Program-made: the position numbers and the translations under genes
The notes under the pieces: generated by a model
Databases searched by the model: none
What the model was told of the DNA's origin: nothing
Seen by the model: only the letters and a program-made list of their open reading frames with translations
In this document: one piece after another, positions 45,601-57,696 of the stretch
Numbering within the stretch: the first letter of the stretch is position 1
Layout: each line of letters begins with the position of its first letter
Assembly: GCF_958295425.1 (NCBI RefSeq)
Contig: NC_081151.1
Coordinates: 9,672,330-9,736,329 of the forward strand
Direction of reading: 5' to 3'
Source of the DNA: Solea solea
Lineage: Eukaryota; Chordata; Actinopteri; Pleuronectiformes; Soleidae
Length of the DNA: 64,000 nucleotides

Positions 45601-46549
45601 ACCAGTGCATCTGAATGTAATATACGTTTTGAGTTGTATTAGTATGGATGCATATTTTTATTTTCAAATGAAAACAGTGGAGTATAGATCTTAGCCGACA
45701 CGTCCATGTGGGCCCCGTTAGGGTTATAGTTGGGTCCCGAGCGGGTTTGTCTAATTGGACATGGGCTTGAAGTGGGCCATCATGGAAACCATGGACAAAC
45801 AACTTGGGATCCATATTTTTCTGCCCGAATATAACCCTCATTATGCCCACAGAGACTGAGTCTTTTGCAGGAATTACATAATATCAATCTACTTTGGGTG
45901 TGTCGTCATCAAGTAGCTTCAATTCTCACTTCGCGCAGCAGGTTGACGTTGTTGTAGACTCCATTGCTCAAGCTGAAGAATTGAGAGTGCATCCTTTTTT
46001 CTTTTGTTTTACATTAGTTGCAGTTCTGCAAGTGACAATACTGGAAACTTTTAACATGATTTCTTTACTTTTTGGAACACTAGCCATTAATTGTCTTTAT
46101 CCTAACAACCATTTACTCTCACATTCACTTTTTGAACACTATAAATATTGGAAAACGGCCAGTGAGTCGATTGTTTTTCAGCTCTTGTTCTTCAACCCAG
46201 AGAGGTTTATCTAATGCAGAAACGTAGTGCAAAAGCTTGTTTTGGTTTGAAGGATATTCATGTAGATTTGCTGGAGTTCGTGGTGGAGGGAAGTTTGTGT
46301 AAAGTTGCAAAGTATCCATCGAGAACATGTTCTTAATCAATGTTTACAACACAAAATGTTGTCATTGTAATTAGCATTTTTGCTCTATAGTTTACACATG
46401 ACAGCTAATGTATTCCTTTTTCTTTGACTGGGACTTCTTCTATTTTTTTTTTGGGGGGGTGGGGTTATGTTTGTCCACAGTTACAGTGCCTGCCAGAAAA
46501 TGTAATGCATTCTAACATTATGTTATGTAAGGGAAACATAACGTGGACA
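39629..46549. other. Non-coding DNA, no gene recognised
   Basis: Contains a (TG)n tract at 40,355-40,374, a telomere-like GGTTAGGG at 40,338, and A-runs near 41,935, 43,650 and 44,170. Stretches 42,460-42,690 and 44,380-44,600 are complex, CpG-retaining and ATTA-rich, and could be regulatory. Open frames here (up to 138 codons) lack domains or splice context. Confidence 0.45.
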
Positions 46550-46970
46550 TATGAAGAGTGAAAGTGCTTCCCAATGTACTGAGTCTCCGTTTTGCCGCCG
46601 ACGGAGTGGAGCGTGTTTGTGGAAACCAAACACCGATGGATGTTTTAAGTGTCCTCTGCCATCTGCTTAACATGGAGGACGAGAGCGGGCACAGATTTGC
46701 TGTGTCTTTGCGGCCATTACGTCCAGTGATTGCTCTGCAGGGTCACGTTACAGCAAAGCATTGTGAGGCCAATTTATGGAACCAGGTGCACCCTACGGTG
46801 CCGACACTATCCCTCAGCGATGCCCCCCCCCCCTCCGACACAATCTTGCGAGATGATAATGACTCCATGCGAGATGCTCATTAAAGCTGGTTTCATAAAA
46901 CAGGAGAATGATGTAGAAAAAACAATCTCGCATAGTCCCAAAATTGCCATATTAATTAATTAGTGAAGAT
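46550..46970. other. Complex DNA, candidate conserved non-coding element
   Basis: Low-repeat stretch apart from a C-run at 46,825, with CCAATTTATGG, GATAATGAC and CATATTAATTAATTAG. A 108-codon + strand frame ends in the C-run and shows no domain. Conservation is untested. Confidence 0.25.
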
Positions 46971-48248
46971 TTTGTGTGAGGTGGTTGAAGTTCCCTTCCG
47001 TTAATATTACCCCATTGAGTTATTTGGGTCAGGACTGAACTTTTTGATTCATAAAAATTGTGTTTTGGCTTCTCTGTCATCTCTTGTCAGCCATTCACAA
47101 AATAGCACAGTGTTTGCTGCTTTTTCTTCCAAGCCTTTTTTTCCCTTCCTTCCTTTCAGTCCACCATTGAAAATATCCACGTGGGGACAAGTTCCTACAC
47201 ATTGTGTGGACATGGCACCCTGACGCTCCAAGAACAAAGCCGCCACCACAGGTCCAGAGATGAGTCATTTCCAGTGCGATCGAGGGGCAGTACACGATTC
47301 AATCGATGGAGATGTCATCGGGGACAAACACATTTTCCTCAGCTCTGTTGTAGATAAACATTGTCCAATCCTGGCGCTGTCAATCCTGCTGTGCTTTAAA
47401 ATAGAGACCCTCCTCCCACATGGATACACACATAGAACATCATAGATTTCCTCAGGCATGAAGCGAGCAAACAAAAAAAAAAGAAAAAGGTGTAGCCGCT
47501 GGTGGTGGTGGTGTTTGTGTCAGATATGGATTTGTCAAGTTTTGATAAATTGTATGTTTCGAAACGATAACCCCCCATCAATCTTTCCCGGGCTCTGCTT
47601 TTCAGCGAGCGCGCTGGACCTGACGCGCGCGAAATCGATAACGCAAAAACTCGGCGCACGCACCGGGAAGAGAGTGACGGGGAAGGATATGGAGAAAGAG
47701 TGAGATATGGATTATAATTTCTACCTACCCTTTGAAAAGCAAACGATCCCATAATAACTGTAATCAGAGACGGAATCTGACACTCCTCTCGCGCTGCAAA
47801 AGAGCGGGCGGCGTATTAGCGGATGATTTCAGGACTCTGAAGCATACAAACAACCTGCTATTTTTTTTGCACTGAATGGGAACATAGTACTACAGCTATT
47901 CATTTGGCAAAGGGCGTGATTAGCGTTCACAGGTAAATACAATGAAATTGTGGTGGGTAATGAGGGCTGCGAAAATGGAGGCATCGCTTCCACGCGTCCC
48001 CCCGCTCGAGTCTCGACAGCGTTTGATGTCGCGTTTGCATGCTTCCACGCTGTGTTCATGCGTCGCCGCTCTCACAGACGCTGATTACCACATTCTCCTC
48101 GTCTAATATGGCTGATTTCTCTTTGACTTCAGATTAAAATGAAGCAGCTTCTCTGTCTCGAAACGGATAAAGTTGAGCTTTTCAATCAAATTAGTTTCAA
48201 TCAGGCGAGTTTTTACTCTTTTTCCTGTCAGTTTTATTGGAAATGAAA

Positions 48249-48280
<32 letters not shown>

Positions 48281-49627
48281 GCATTATTTAATTTTAGACT
48301 GATGGTGGTATTGCAAGGGTTTACATCTGTTCTCTAGTAGGACACAAAGATATCAGTGCAAGGCTGCAGCTGTGGCAAGCTTCACAATTGTGTGCATGCA
48401 TGTATGTAATGGCAGAAGAGAAACAGAAAGCAATTTGGGCATGGATTTGTGTTTACAGCTTGCATGTGTGTGTGTGTGTGCACATCAGGCAGGTGGCCAT
48501 CTTTGGCAGAGTCTTTTTCCGAGGATGCGTCTGAATACAGAGGTCTGTTGTTGTTGGAAGGCCCTGTCTCTCTGTTCTCCACATCTGAGGGTCCATGGAG
48601 CCCTTTCGCAGGCACTGGCGCCGCAGTGTGTGCTGGCAAGACATTCAGTCCCATCACACTGGGACTCTCTTCCTGTCGAACACCAGGGTGTCGGGGCTTT
48701 TCACGCCGCACACATCAGAGTCCGTGCCAAGAGGAAGAATGGAGGGAGGTCAGAAGGGAGTGTTAGACGGGAGGAAATGGTATCAGGATAATGGATGCAT
48801 GGCTGAACAGAATATCAGGCTTTTCAGACAGGAATAAAATACCAAAGGAAGTCGTAAATTGGTCAGGCGAATCCCGACTGGCCCCCTTTTCAACAACTAC
48901 ATTGTGGTTTTTGTGTGTGCGCGCAGAATTCGACCGCCATATTTGTGAGATCTAAATTATTAATGACTGTCGATTTCAATTTACCGCTCGTTGCGACCAC
49001 AGTAATGGCCTCTGTGGTGACTTCTAGAGAAACGTAAATGCAAAATAGTGCAATAAAGTAATGTGTCTCTGTACAAGCACAACACACGAGCCTTCGCAGT
49101 AAAGCTGTCAAAGAATGGAAAGGTCAAGTGGAGTATTTCGCCGTATTATGTCAATAAAAGAGGAACATGCAGCTGTGTGGCCTACAGTTTTGAGTAGTCT
49201 CGTGATTGTGCCAAATCTGGTCAAGTAACATGAAGTGTGATTTATTCAAGACTGTCAAACTGGGCTGTCATGCACATAAGACAAAGATAAATTCATGCCA
49301 ATCCGTTTTAGTCACCCAAGGTTGACATAGTTGAATGTGCAAAAAAACAAAAAAGGTACATGTTAAAATACCACTGACTCTCCCTCACAGCGCTCAGACT
49401 GAATCATTTGAGGGGAGGTGGAGCTTCTCTGATTCAGAGTCTGACTGGAAAGTCATCATGAAGTCAAAAGCAATGCATGTTTCCAATTAATCCGTGAGTC
49501 AGTGGCTTCTGAGAGGAACAAGATGGTTACGCCACGGGCGCGGAGTTATTTTCTCCCGTCTTTGTGACTTAGTGTGGACTCATCCCGGAGTAAAGACATT
49601 GATCAGATTGTGTGAGTTGATTCATTC
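46971..49627. other. Non-coding DNA with (TG)n tracts
   Basis: Tracts at 48,253-48,280 and 48,465-48,480. A CpG-dense patch lies at 47,575-47,665 (GCGAGCGCGCTGG, GACGCGCGCGAAATCG). Overlapping frames at 48,372-48,840 are repeat-derived or domainless. Confidence 0.5.
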
Positions 49628-49795
49628 ACCGGGCCACATGGTGGAACAATGACGAGCACTGTTGCGCCACAACGCGAAGCTTCAGGGTCGCGACCCGGTC
49701 TGACCTTCTGTTCACTCCCGTTTCCTCCCACAGTCCAAAACGCCTGACGATTGGCGTTTGGATTGGAATAACGTGACTGAAAGTTAGTCTCATGT
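49628..49795 (+). mobile_element. Teleost dispersed repeat (GTTTCCTCCCACAGTCCAAA type), diverged
   Basis: Contains GAGCACTGTTGCGCCACA, GGGTCGCGACCCGGTC and TTTCCTCCCACAGTCCAAAA, in the order seen in a very common fish repeat. It shares TTTCCTC(C/G)CACAGTCCAAAA with the element at 50,480. The family name is not asserted. Confidence 0.6.
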
Positions 49796-50479
49796 ATTAC
49801 CATATTGTCTGTGTAATGCTTAAGCATTGTTTTCTTCTGTTTTTTCTTCTGAATTTCTGTGTTATGAGATTATGTGACCGTAGCAAGTGAAGGTTGATCA
49901 CAGAAGTCACTGAGTGACTGAGATTGATTCGGTTGTAATTGGAAACCGCGTTTTTTTATAACCTGCTTTTTGACAATGAAAACGAAGCGAGTCTGGTTGG
50001 TATTCAGAGATTATTCAAAGCAGCCAACAACACTCCATTGTAGTGGAGACTGCCCAGGGAGCATATACAGAATAATATTTGAATATTAATAATGGCAGCC
50101 ACATGGTATCTAATTTGTAAGCTTGTAAGCAAGTTCCCTTACCAGACCACAAAGAAACAAATGCTCTCCCAGGCCAGGTTTTTAATTAAGAAGCTAGCCA
50201 GAGGGTTTTTTTCTTACTGTGTGGATAAAATTAAGTTGAAACTTTTCCATGTTCCCTTCATTATGCCAGCCATCTGAACCTGATTTGTAAATTGCTTTGA
50301 AACTTTTTTTTCTTTCATAATTTGGAGAAACTTAGCAGTTCTGCACATCCAATTTGGCGCAGAGTGTTTCCCCCAGTAGGTCCATGAAAGCGGCGCATGA
50401 CGCAGGAGGCTGTCCTGGTTTCTGAACATTGTTCGGTTGTTATTCATCAAGTATTGAATTTCAAATGTTCTCCTCGTGT
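49796..50479. other. Non-coding DNA between repeats
   Basis: 50,040-50,280 is complex with TTTTTAATTAAGAAGC and ATTAATAATGG and may be regulatory. Nothing else is recognised. Confidence 0.45.
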
Positions 50480-50670
50480 GTGTGTGTGAGTGGGTTTTTT
50501 CCAGGTTCTCCAGTTTCCTCGCACAGTCCAAAAACATGCAGATTTGGGGGTAAATTGGACACTTGGGTTAGGGTAAGTGTGAATGGTTGTTTGTCTCCAT
50601 GCGGCCCTGTGATGGACTTCGTGTGGTGGACAAAGTGGTAGAAGATGATGGATATAGTTGATGCTTTGAA
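50480..50670 (+). mobile_element. Second copy of the CAGTCCAAAAACATGCAG repeat, 3' part
   Basis: GTTTCCTCGCACAGTCCAAA, AACATGCAGATTTGGGGG, GTGTGAATGGTTGTTTGTCT and GGCCCTGTGATGGACTTCG appear in order, and the copy ends in a GATGATGGAT tail. The GATG-type tail suggests mobilisation by an RTE-like LINE; that is inference. Confidence 0.65.
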
Positions 50671-50859
50671 CCAGGATTTAGAAAAGAGGTAATGCACTGT
50701 GTAAATATGCAGGCCCATTGATGTGATCAACTCTCCTCAGATGTTGAACCAACAAAGGATCTCAAATCAGTGTAATTTAGGTTTCTTCAGAAAACATGAA
50801 CCCAGAAACGCACCCCTATTGGGACATGCATGTTTTCCTATTTCTAGTATATTATAACA

Positions 50860-51010
50860 ATAGACTGTATATTAAAATGGATGTCGTCTCCCAGTTGCAA
50901 AACAAACTCCCACTATGAAGCCTCAGGAGTTGCAATTTCACCGGCGCCATGTCAGTTTTTAAAATTTGAAATTCCCACATGTCGCCTCCAACTAGGCACC
51001 AACTAAACAA
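50860..51010 (+). mobile_element. Candidate dispersed repeat (AGACTGTATATTAAAATGGA)
   Basis: AGACTGTATATTAAAATGGA, CGTCTCCC, CCCACTATGAAGCCTCAGGA and GCAATTTCACCGGCGCCATG occur in the order I recall for a common fish repeat. No ends or target duplication are defined. Confidence 0.45.
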
Positions 51011-51124
51011 CAGTTTTTTTCCCACCAACATTTCCAGGAATGTATTACCAGTAACTTATATACCTAGTATTGTTGATGACGTACAGCCAGGAAATTTAAC
51101 ACGGCGTCAGATCAAAGTCTCTAG

Positions 51125-51235
51125 TCACGAGTAGGTGCTTCTTTCGGGGCAAAGTTTGTCCCTGGGTCATTTTGGTGCCGAGGTTTTTCAAAATCCCGGG
51201 TAAATGAGAAAAGTTCCTGCATTGGAAAAGGGGCT
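51125..51235 (-). mobile_element. Harbinger-like fragment, reverse copy of the 19,565 repeat
   Basis: GAGGTTTTTCAAAATCCCGG, GTAAATGAGAAAAGTTCCTGC and TTGGAAAAGG are the reverse complement of the block at 19,570-19,625 with few differences. The foldback MITE at 51,237 begins immediately after it. Confidence 0.7.
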
Positions 51236-51236
51236 G

Positions 51237-51498
51237 GGTAACACTTTAGATTAGGGAACACATATTCACTATTAACTAGGTGCTCACTAACATGCATAAA
51301 TAGCACACTAGCCCTTTAGTTAGTCATTAGTCAGCACATATTAACACCTTATTCTACATAACCGTATTCTACCTCTATTACGACATGAATTAAGATTTTT
51401 CCTGATTAAGGTGTTAATACATGCTTAATAATTACTAATAAAGGGTAGTAAGCGCCTAGTTAATGGTGAATATGTGTTCCCTAATTTAAAGTGTTACT
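51237..51498. mobile_element. Foldback MITE with arms over 100 bp, about 260 bp
   Basis: The left arm opens GTAACACTTTAGATTAGGGA and the right arm closes with the reverse complement of GTAACACTTTAAATTAGGGA. The outer 47 bp differ at only three sites, and pairing continues with gaps to TATTAACACCTTA, so almost the whole element folds into one hairpin. There is no coding capacity. GGTAACACTTTA-ended elements are frequent in fish; the superfamily is not asserted. Confidence 0.9.
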
Positions 51499-54400
51499 AT
51501 GTTAGCTCTCAATAAAAATGGAATCCACTCCTTTTTCCTCTGCTTTATCGTCTGTTTTCCTGCAAAGTTGAGAGAGAAACTGTCGTGAAACTAGTGATTG
51601 AGACCTTTCACTTCCGAGGAAAATATCTGATGATATTATATTGTAAATCAGGTGGAAAATAGACAATTTTCTTTCTGCAACCAGCGGAGTTACCCCCTGC
51701 TGTATAATCGCTACTTCTGCCCTATTTTCAAGGCGTCAGTTTTCAGACCAAGACGCTCTGTGTGTTTTTCATATACATGCACAAATCATGCGTGTGTGTG
51801 TGTGTGTGTCTGTGGAACCTCAGGTTCAGGTTCCTTCAGACAATTTCTCCTCATTAAGTGTTCTTCCCACTCCACTGACAGTTTGTTGTGCACTTGTCTG
51901 ACTAATCAGTCTCCTGCTGTTTGAGTGAAGCCTAACCGTGTTGGGCAATATTGTTGCGTAACATTAATCGTTAAGTGCGGTTGATGGGCACATTAATCAG
52001 CGGAGTTAATTGAACAAGCACGTGAATGCTAATAAGTGTCTGATTTGACAGGAGTAGAAATCTACTACCGTACGACTATGTCTTGTATTTCTTAGGTGGA
52101 TGAAGTTTCTTATAATTTATCTTTAATTGGGAGAGTGTTGTGTAGTATTAGAGCAGGGCAAAGCTAATCTCAGAGAATAAGAAGTAAGATTGAGTTCAAG
52201 GGTAGAAGGTGTGATATATATATTTTTTTTTTCTTCCTTTCTTTTCTGTTTCTTTTGGTCTGCATCAGCACTTTCCCGACTGGCTTTATTTAGGCAGTTA
52301 GCGACATCATTAGCAAGACTCTTGGACAGTGTCTGACCTTTTCACCCCCTCAGCAATCACACGCTGCATCATTTTCTGCAGAGTACCAAATTTGGTCAAG
52401 TCCCTATGGTGCTCCATTAGTTCATTAGTAAAGAGATGTGACAGCACAGCAAATGGCTTTCTCCAAGACAGTGGTGCTTAGAGGAAAACACTCAATAGAA
52501 TAGAATTCAACAGAAAGAAGCTCATTGCTGATAAGTTTTTAGGAGTTGTCGGCAAATAAATTAAACCATCAGCCGATAGCTCTGATGGCCTTTGCACTAA
52601 CTGTAAGTGATTTTTATCACTTTAATTCTCTTCATGCTAATACCGCTGTACAGACAAATAAACTGTAACCAGATAACCATGAATTAAAGTCGAGATGATT
52701 CATTTATCAACAGGAGATTTGATTTGAAAGCTGTAAATAAAGAGCAATCGTAAAGAAAACGTTTGATGCAAGTCTCCACCCTCTGTAACTGTAGTAACGT
52801 TGGTCAAAGAAGTAATGCTTTACCATCACGGCCTTTCCCAGCATATACTGTAATGTCATTATTTGACTTACGTAACCCCTAACCCTTTCATAGGAACAGA
52901 TAGCTGCAATCTGTGGCAGACAAAAGCCGCCGTCCCCTACGGCGTCACAGATGAGCGAGTGAATCGGTCACCATTAGCGCACACAATAGCCATCACTTTG
53001 AGTAATGCAAAAAAGTGTTTCCTGGAGAAATAGCGAGGAGTTTCTTTTTGCAGGGACAAAGACATAATGGTCCATATGACTACAATATACATGCCTATGA
53101 AAAAGTAGTGTCAGTGCATTTATATGATGTTCTTGTGTGAGTTATTGCTCTTTGTGCAGGTATTGCTAATAATAACTAGTAACTAAATGGTCATTTTCAA
53201 GATTTTTGTCAAAAACACTGACGCAAAGAAGCTGCGTCAGGTGTGCACGCGGCGTGAGCGACAGATATCTGGCCTCTATGGTTCGCCTTTTGAGCGTTAT
53301 GATGCTAATGTCAAGAAAACATTGCAACTTCATTAATTTAAAGTGTGACATTCCGAAGGTAATCGTTGCCCGAAGCATTTTTTTTCAAGATAAGAGGCTT
53401 ATGAAAAATACTTAGTGTAGCTGCTGTGTTGGTATATTAGGGTGGTAATGGATGAATGTATAACATAGTCTCAAGAAACATACATTTGTCAATAAATGTC
53501 AATAAAGGAAGAGTACAAAGTGAATATGATTTATCTACACATACAAAGAACCTTTCACCTTCCATGGTGCCCGAGCAACCGAGTTAGCCGTCTTGAGTCT
53601 AAATTACCTTTGTGGAATAAAGATGTGTTTAATGCCAGTTTCGCCCGCCACCGCGTTCCCCTGCGATGCATCCGCTTTCTCCCGCGCGAGAGTATCTGTG
53701 TCAGGCTGTTGATTTCCGGGCGCTGTGCGGCCGACATGACTCGGTTTATTTATGGCAACAAAAACGTTGTTCTCATGCGAGCGAAAAGGGCAGATGCTTC
53801 TGAAAGGTGTAGAAGTATTCTGGGCATCGCATCAGCCGCTACCTGAGACTATTATCAATGCGAGCAAGCACATGTAGGACAGGGAGACGAGAGACTTCCA
53901 AGACAGTCAGGTGGATGACATGTAAACTATATTTAAGGTAAGGGCAGACTGTAATTCAGCTGCTGCCTAAAACCACACACAGAGATATAAAGTACAGTAT
54001 ATGCTGAAGCAGAGGCTTGGCATTACCACCAGGTGCTTTAATTAGAAACTAAATAATGAAACAGAATGGACGAGTAAGCCTAAAGGAAGAAAAGCGGACT
54101 GGTGGCCAGACTGAGGGTGGAAGAAATGTTTCTTAATCATAGCTTTGCACCTTGGGGGCATTGTAGGTTTTAATGAATGATTGAAAACCAATCATCAATG
54201 GTGGTACATTAATACTGCAGGATGCCAGATGACCTTTTCCTTTTGAACTGAGTGAAAAATGACATTATGGCTAAAATTGTGCTCGAGTGTTTCCTTTTTT
54301 TTCCCCCCGCACTTGCATTTTTTTAATGGCCTATGCAGCCACCCAATCCCTCAAGAGATTTCAATTAAATTGTCCGACTGAGTTCTTCACTCACTTTCCT

Positions 54401-55221
54401 TAATCTCTCTCTCCTGGCTTGTGGCAAAGTGTGATTTTGTTTTTCCCCCCAATGCCATTTCCAATTTAATAGAAGTGCATTTATGCCTGCCTATGTTATG
54501 AATTAAAATGGAGTTTTTTTTATTAGCAGAGGTGCATGCAGCCATGGTTGAGCACCCCTTCATTCAAAATCCCTGTACCTTGAAGGTGAATAGTGCAGTG
54601 GACTATGTGAACTCCATAAATTGAGTTGTGAGAGTTCTTCTTGCTGTGTTGTTGAAGGGAAGGCTCCAGACTTGCCCTTGAGCAGGTGTTACCTCCTGGT
54701 GAATTATAGATGCAGTTGGTCGGAGAAAGTCAGTTGACTCAGAGGGTTGTATTTTCTCAGGAGACATTAGAACCTCCGATGTGAGTCATCTCTCCATTAG
54801 TGGAGACAACATCACGTCCATAAAATCCACATAGAAACCGATGACTTCAGTGTGACTCGTGACACCTGATTTAACGGAAATCTAATGTTTGTGGTTCAGG
54901 GCTTTAGATTCAGAGGATCTTCTTTCTGCATTCCGTGTCTGCAGGGAGCCGCTTCACATTTCCGTGTGCACGTACCTGTCCGCAAATCCAACATGCGTAC
55001 AATTTTCTCACCAGGAGTTTGCCCTCGTTTGTACACCCTTGTGTTCTTTGACCGCTGAGTTGCACATGAGCGGGTAAAAGTGGACATTCTCGCACAATCC
55101 CGGGCTAGTTGTGCGTCGCCAATTGGACTGGAGTTGTTGTGCCACAGGCGGCATGTGCAGTCTGAGTGTATGGTCTCCGCTGACTCAAATTGGACGGAAG
55201 GGAATCGATTTAGACCGTACG
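51499..55221. other. Non-coding DNA with candidate conserved elements
   Basis: A (GT)n tract lies at 51,791-51,809. 51,940-52,120 (AACATTAATCGTTAAGTGCG, CACATTAATCAGCGGAGTTA) and 52,255-52,920 are complex, repeat-free and rich in TAAT/ATTA cores. 53,560-53,860 retains CpG. None has a credible exon. Conservation is untested. Confidence 0.4.
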
Positions 55222-55300
55222 GCCACAGACGAAAATAAGTGTTATATCGGCATATCGAATATCGGTTAAAAAAAAAAGCCAATATCGGACATCCCTAGTG
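55222..55300 (-). mobile_element. hAT-like transposon terminus (TCGGACATCCCTAG)
   Basis: TATCGGCATATCGAATATCGG, an A-run, then AATATCGGACATCCCTAG is the reverse complement of a terminus (AGGGATGTCCGATATTGG) seen on many fish hAT-like elements. The opposite end was not found in the window. Confidence 0.55.
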
Positions 55301-55712
55301 CGGATCCTAGTGGACCACTGCAGGAACCCGGACGCAGAAAGTATAATCTAGGACTGTAACCAGGGACACAGACAGTTATGTAAAGCTAAACAAGTGCCAG
55401 GCAATCAACGTCTTTGTGCATATCTTTACTGTCCTACATTACTCGGTGCATCATTTTAGTTCGTGAATGTCTGATTGTGTTTTAAATAAGCACTGGAGTC
55501 CTATTGTGCTCATTAAGTGTCATTCAATATACCGAAAAGACAAAGTACCACTCAGACTTTTGCCTCATGCTGCAAATGACTTCAGCATGTGGAGAAATCT
55601 GAAGCGTAATTGGCCCGTTGAAAATTATTACAGTTGGTAAACTATACATGATCACTATTATTTACTTAAAGTGTGCATTTGACAGAAATTGAACATAAAA
55701 CACGTATACTTC

Positions 55713-55755
55713 ATCCATCCATTTTCGACCGCTTTATCCCTCAGTGCTTATCACT
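55713..55755 (-). mobile_element. Truncated retroelement 3' tail (CATCCATCCATTTTCGACCG)
   Basis: The reverse complement ends in AAAATGGATGGATG, the usual tail of short 3' fragments attributed to RTE-like LINEs and their SINE partners in fish. It lies in minus orientation and is heavily 5'-truncated. Confidence 0.5.
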
Positions 55756-55837
55756 ACACCATGTTTTTACAATATCTCATCATGGATAGACTAAACATCT
55801 TCTGAGTTTCGATGCTAACTTAAGGCTGCATAGGTTC

Positions 55838-55890
55838 TCTAACACTCTAATGTGTTGGTAAATTTTACACACTGTACCTTTTTAAACTGC
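55838..55890 (+). mobile_element. MITE end related to 37,414-37,538
   Basis: TAAATTTTACACACTGTACC followed by TTTTTAAA repeats the right arm of the 37.4-kb element almost exactly. The left partner is absent or degraded. Confidence 0.55.
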
Positions 55891-57344
55891 CGTCAAGCAT
55901 ATTATTTAATAAAAGAAACAGTGAAGTCTATTTAAATGAGAGACAGTGTGGTCGCATCTATTCCACAAGGAGGCTGCCTTCATGTGAACACATCGTTAAA
56001 CACGGCAATCAGAGATGGCAGACCTTACCCCATTCACGCAACAAGCCTCTGTCGGCCTCTGTTGGTCATATTGGCAAGTGCAAGTGCGGAAACACAAAGA
56101 ATGAGAAGGGTTTTTCAAACATCTCTGTTTTCTCGACTCTTAAAATCTTAATTTGTCCTGTTAAGAAATGTAAGGCGAGTGTACTGGTTGATGCGTGTTG
56201 CGTCTTTGGGAGGTGTTATTGCGTCTTTGATGGCCAGACAGTTTTGTATCTACCACAAAATATGGTTTTGTTTTCGGCAACATTTGTTTTGCAAGCATTC
56301 CACATTTTTCTGGCAATACTCCTCCTGAGTTGCATCGATTTGTCACGAGAGATATTAGCCTGTCATGACCTAGGTTTATATTTTGTGGAAAGATTAACAT
56401 TCCATTCCTGGGCTCGAGTGCAGTGGGGGGTTTTTTCTGGATGCATCTTTTGCTTTAGATTCAGCAGCCAAAGGTCTCTAGCTAAATATTTCTGCCAATA
56501 TCATGTAGTGACTCTTTCCATCATACTCCTCTTTTATTTCTTTTTCTTCACACCTTCTATTAGATTTGTTTTTTTCTTCTTTTGCTCTGCACCATAACTG
56601 CTGCTTTTATTACTCCAGTCTCAATCTCTGTGAGATATGTTACAGCTAACCTTGAGGTTTTAGTGGGAGGAATAAACTTTTTTTTAAACAAAGTTTCACG
56701 AGATTGACAATCTTATTAGCAGAGAAGCGTGTCCAAGTTGGCGAGAGAGCTCTGAAGCATATTAGAAAGACAGAGAAACGGTGAATTTGCTGTGAGATAC
56801 AGAAAAAAGAAACTCCAAAGATCAAGATATTGCCCTGAAATGGCAGGAGCTTAGTGTAGACACAGTAGGAGGAGAGTGGAGGGCGAACCATGCCAGGGAC
56901 TCTCATGCTGTCACAATTTGGATCTCCAAACCTCCCAGCTGAGATCGATCCGCCAACCTTCTGTCACCCGGGCCCTGCCACACCCTTCGCTTTGCTGTGT
57001 TGTCACGAGCAGGTGACTGCGGCGCCGCCATAGGATCACGAGTTCAAGAAAGAGGATTAGATAGCACAGTGGAGGAAGAGACCCAGCTGGTCAGCAGGGC
57101 CGTCCAGCCCAGTTCCATCTGTCAGTCACCTGCTCGACCCTTCGGGAGGCCTGATAAATCTATCCGACCTCCTGTAGCTCCCAGAGACGATGTCATTCAG
57201 TTTGACTTTATCTACAGCGGTGTTGTCAAAATAAATCTGTACAATCTGTTCTTTGAGAGTCTTTTGCACTCTTTGTTCGGGTTGAGGTGTGAAAGGTTGA
57301 GCCACAGAGATTCATTCATTCGTTCATTCATTTTTTTTGTTTGT
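55891..57344. other. Non-coding DNA, no accepted gene
   Basis: A 139-codon + strand frame at 56,997-57,416 has no recognisable domain and runs through the T-run and hairpin at 57,330-57,390, so it is not called. Simple T-runs occur near 56,540-56,580. Confidence 0.45.
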
Positions 57345-57390
57345 TTTTCACATGCTGTTAAAAAAACTTTAAAAAAACAGCATGTGAAAA
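57345..57390. repeat. Perfect 15-bp hairpin with A/T-rich loop
   Basis: TTTTCACATGCTGTT at 57,345-57,359 and AACAGCATGTGAAAA at 57,376-57,390 are exact reverse complements separated by 16 bases of A-rich DNA. It is too short for a typical microRNA precursor; a MITE relic or chance palindrome is more likely. Confidence 0.85.
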
Positions 57391-57696
57391 GCAGTTTCAG
57401 CTTCAACTTCGTTTGACATTTTTACCGTCATGTTGAGACGGGGTGACATACTAGTGCCCTTCTTCAAAAAGACGGAAAAAAAAAAAAAAAGGAATTCTTC
57501 TCCACAATATAAAGTTAATGGCAATTTCAAATTATTATTTTTTTTAACGTTTTGCCTCAGAATCATTATCAGGGGTTTTGCTGCTTCTTACTGCATAAAA
57601 ATGACTAACAGACTATTCCATAAGCACTGAGATGCATAAAACACGCTTTTGCTTTTTAGTTAACAGTTAACCTCTCGCTTTGCTTTTTTTCTGCAG

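Noticed and set aside
45700..45800. GGGCCC-rich segment resembling a dispersed repeat
   Set aside because: Only short motifs (GTGGGCC, TGGGTCCC) recur; no ends or second copy were found in the window.
57345..57390. microRNA precursor
   Set aside because: The stem is only 15 bp with an A/T homopolymer loop, well short of a typical precursor.
56997..57416. 139-codon + strand frame
   Set aside because: No domain recognised; its C-terminal part is encoded by a T-run and a palindrome, which argues against a protein.
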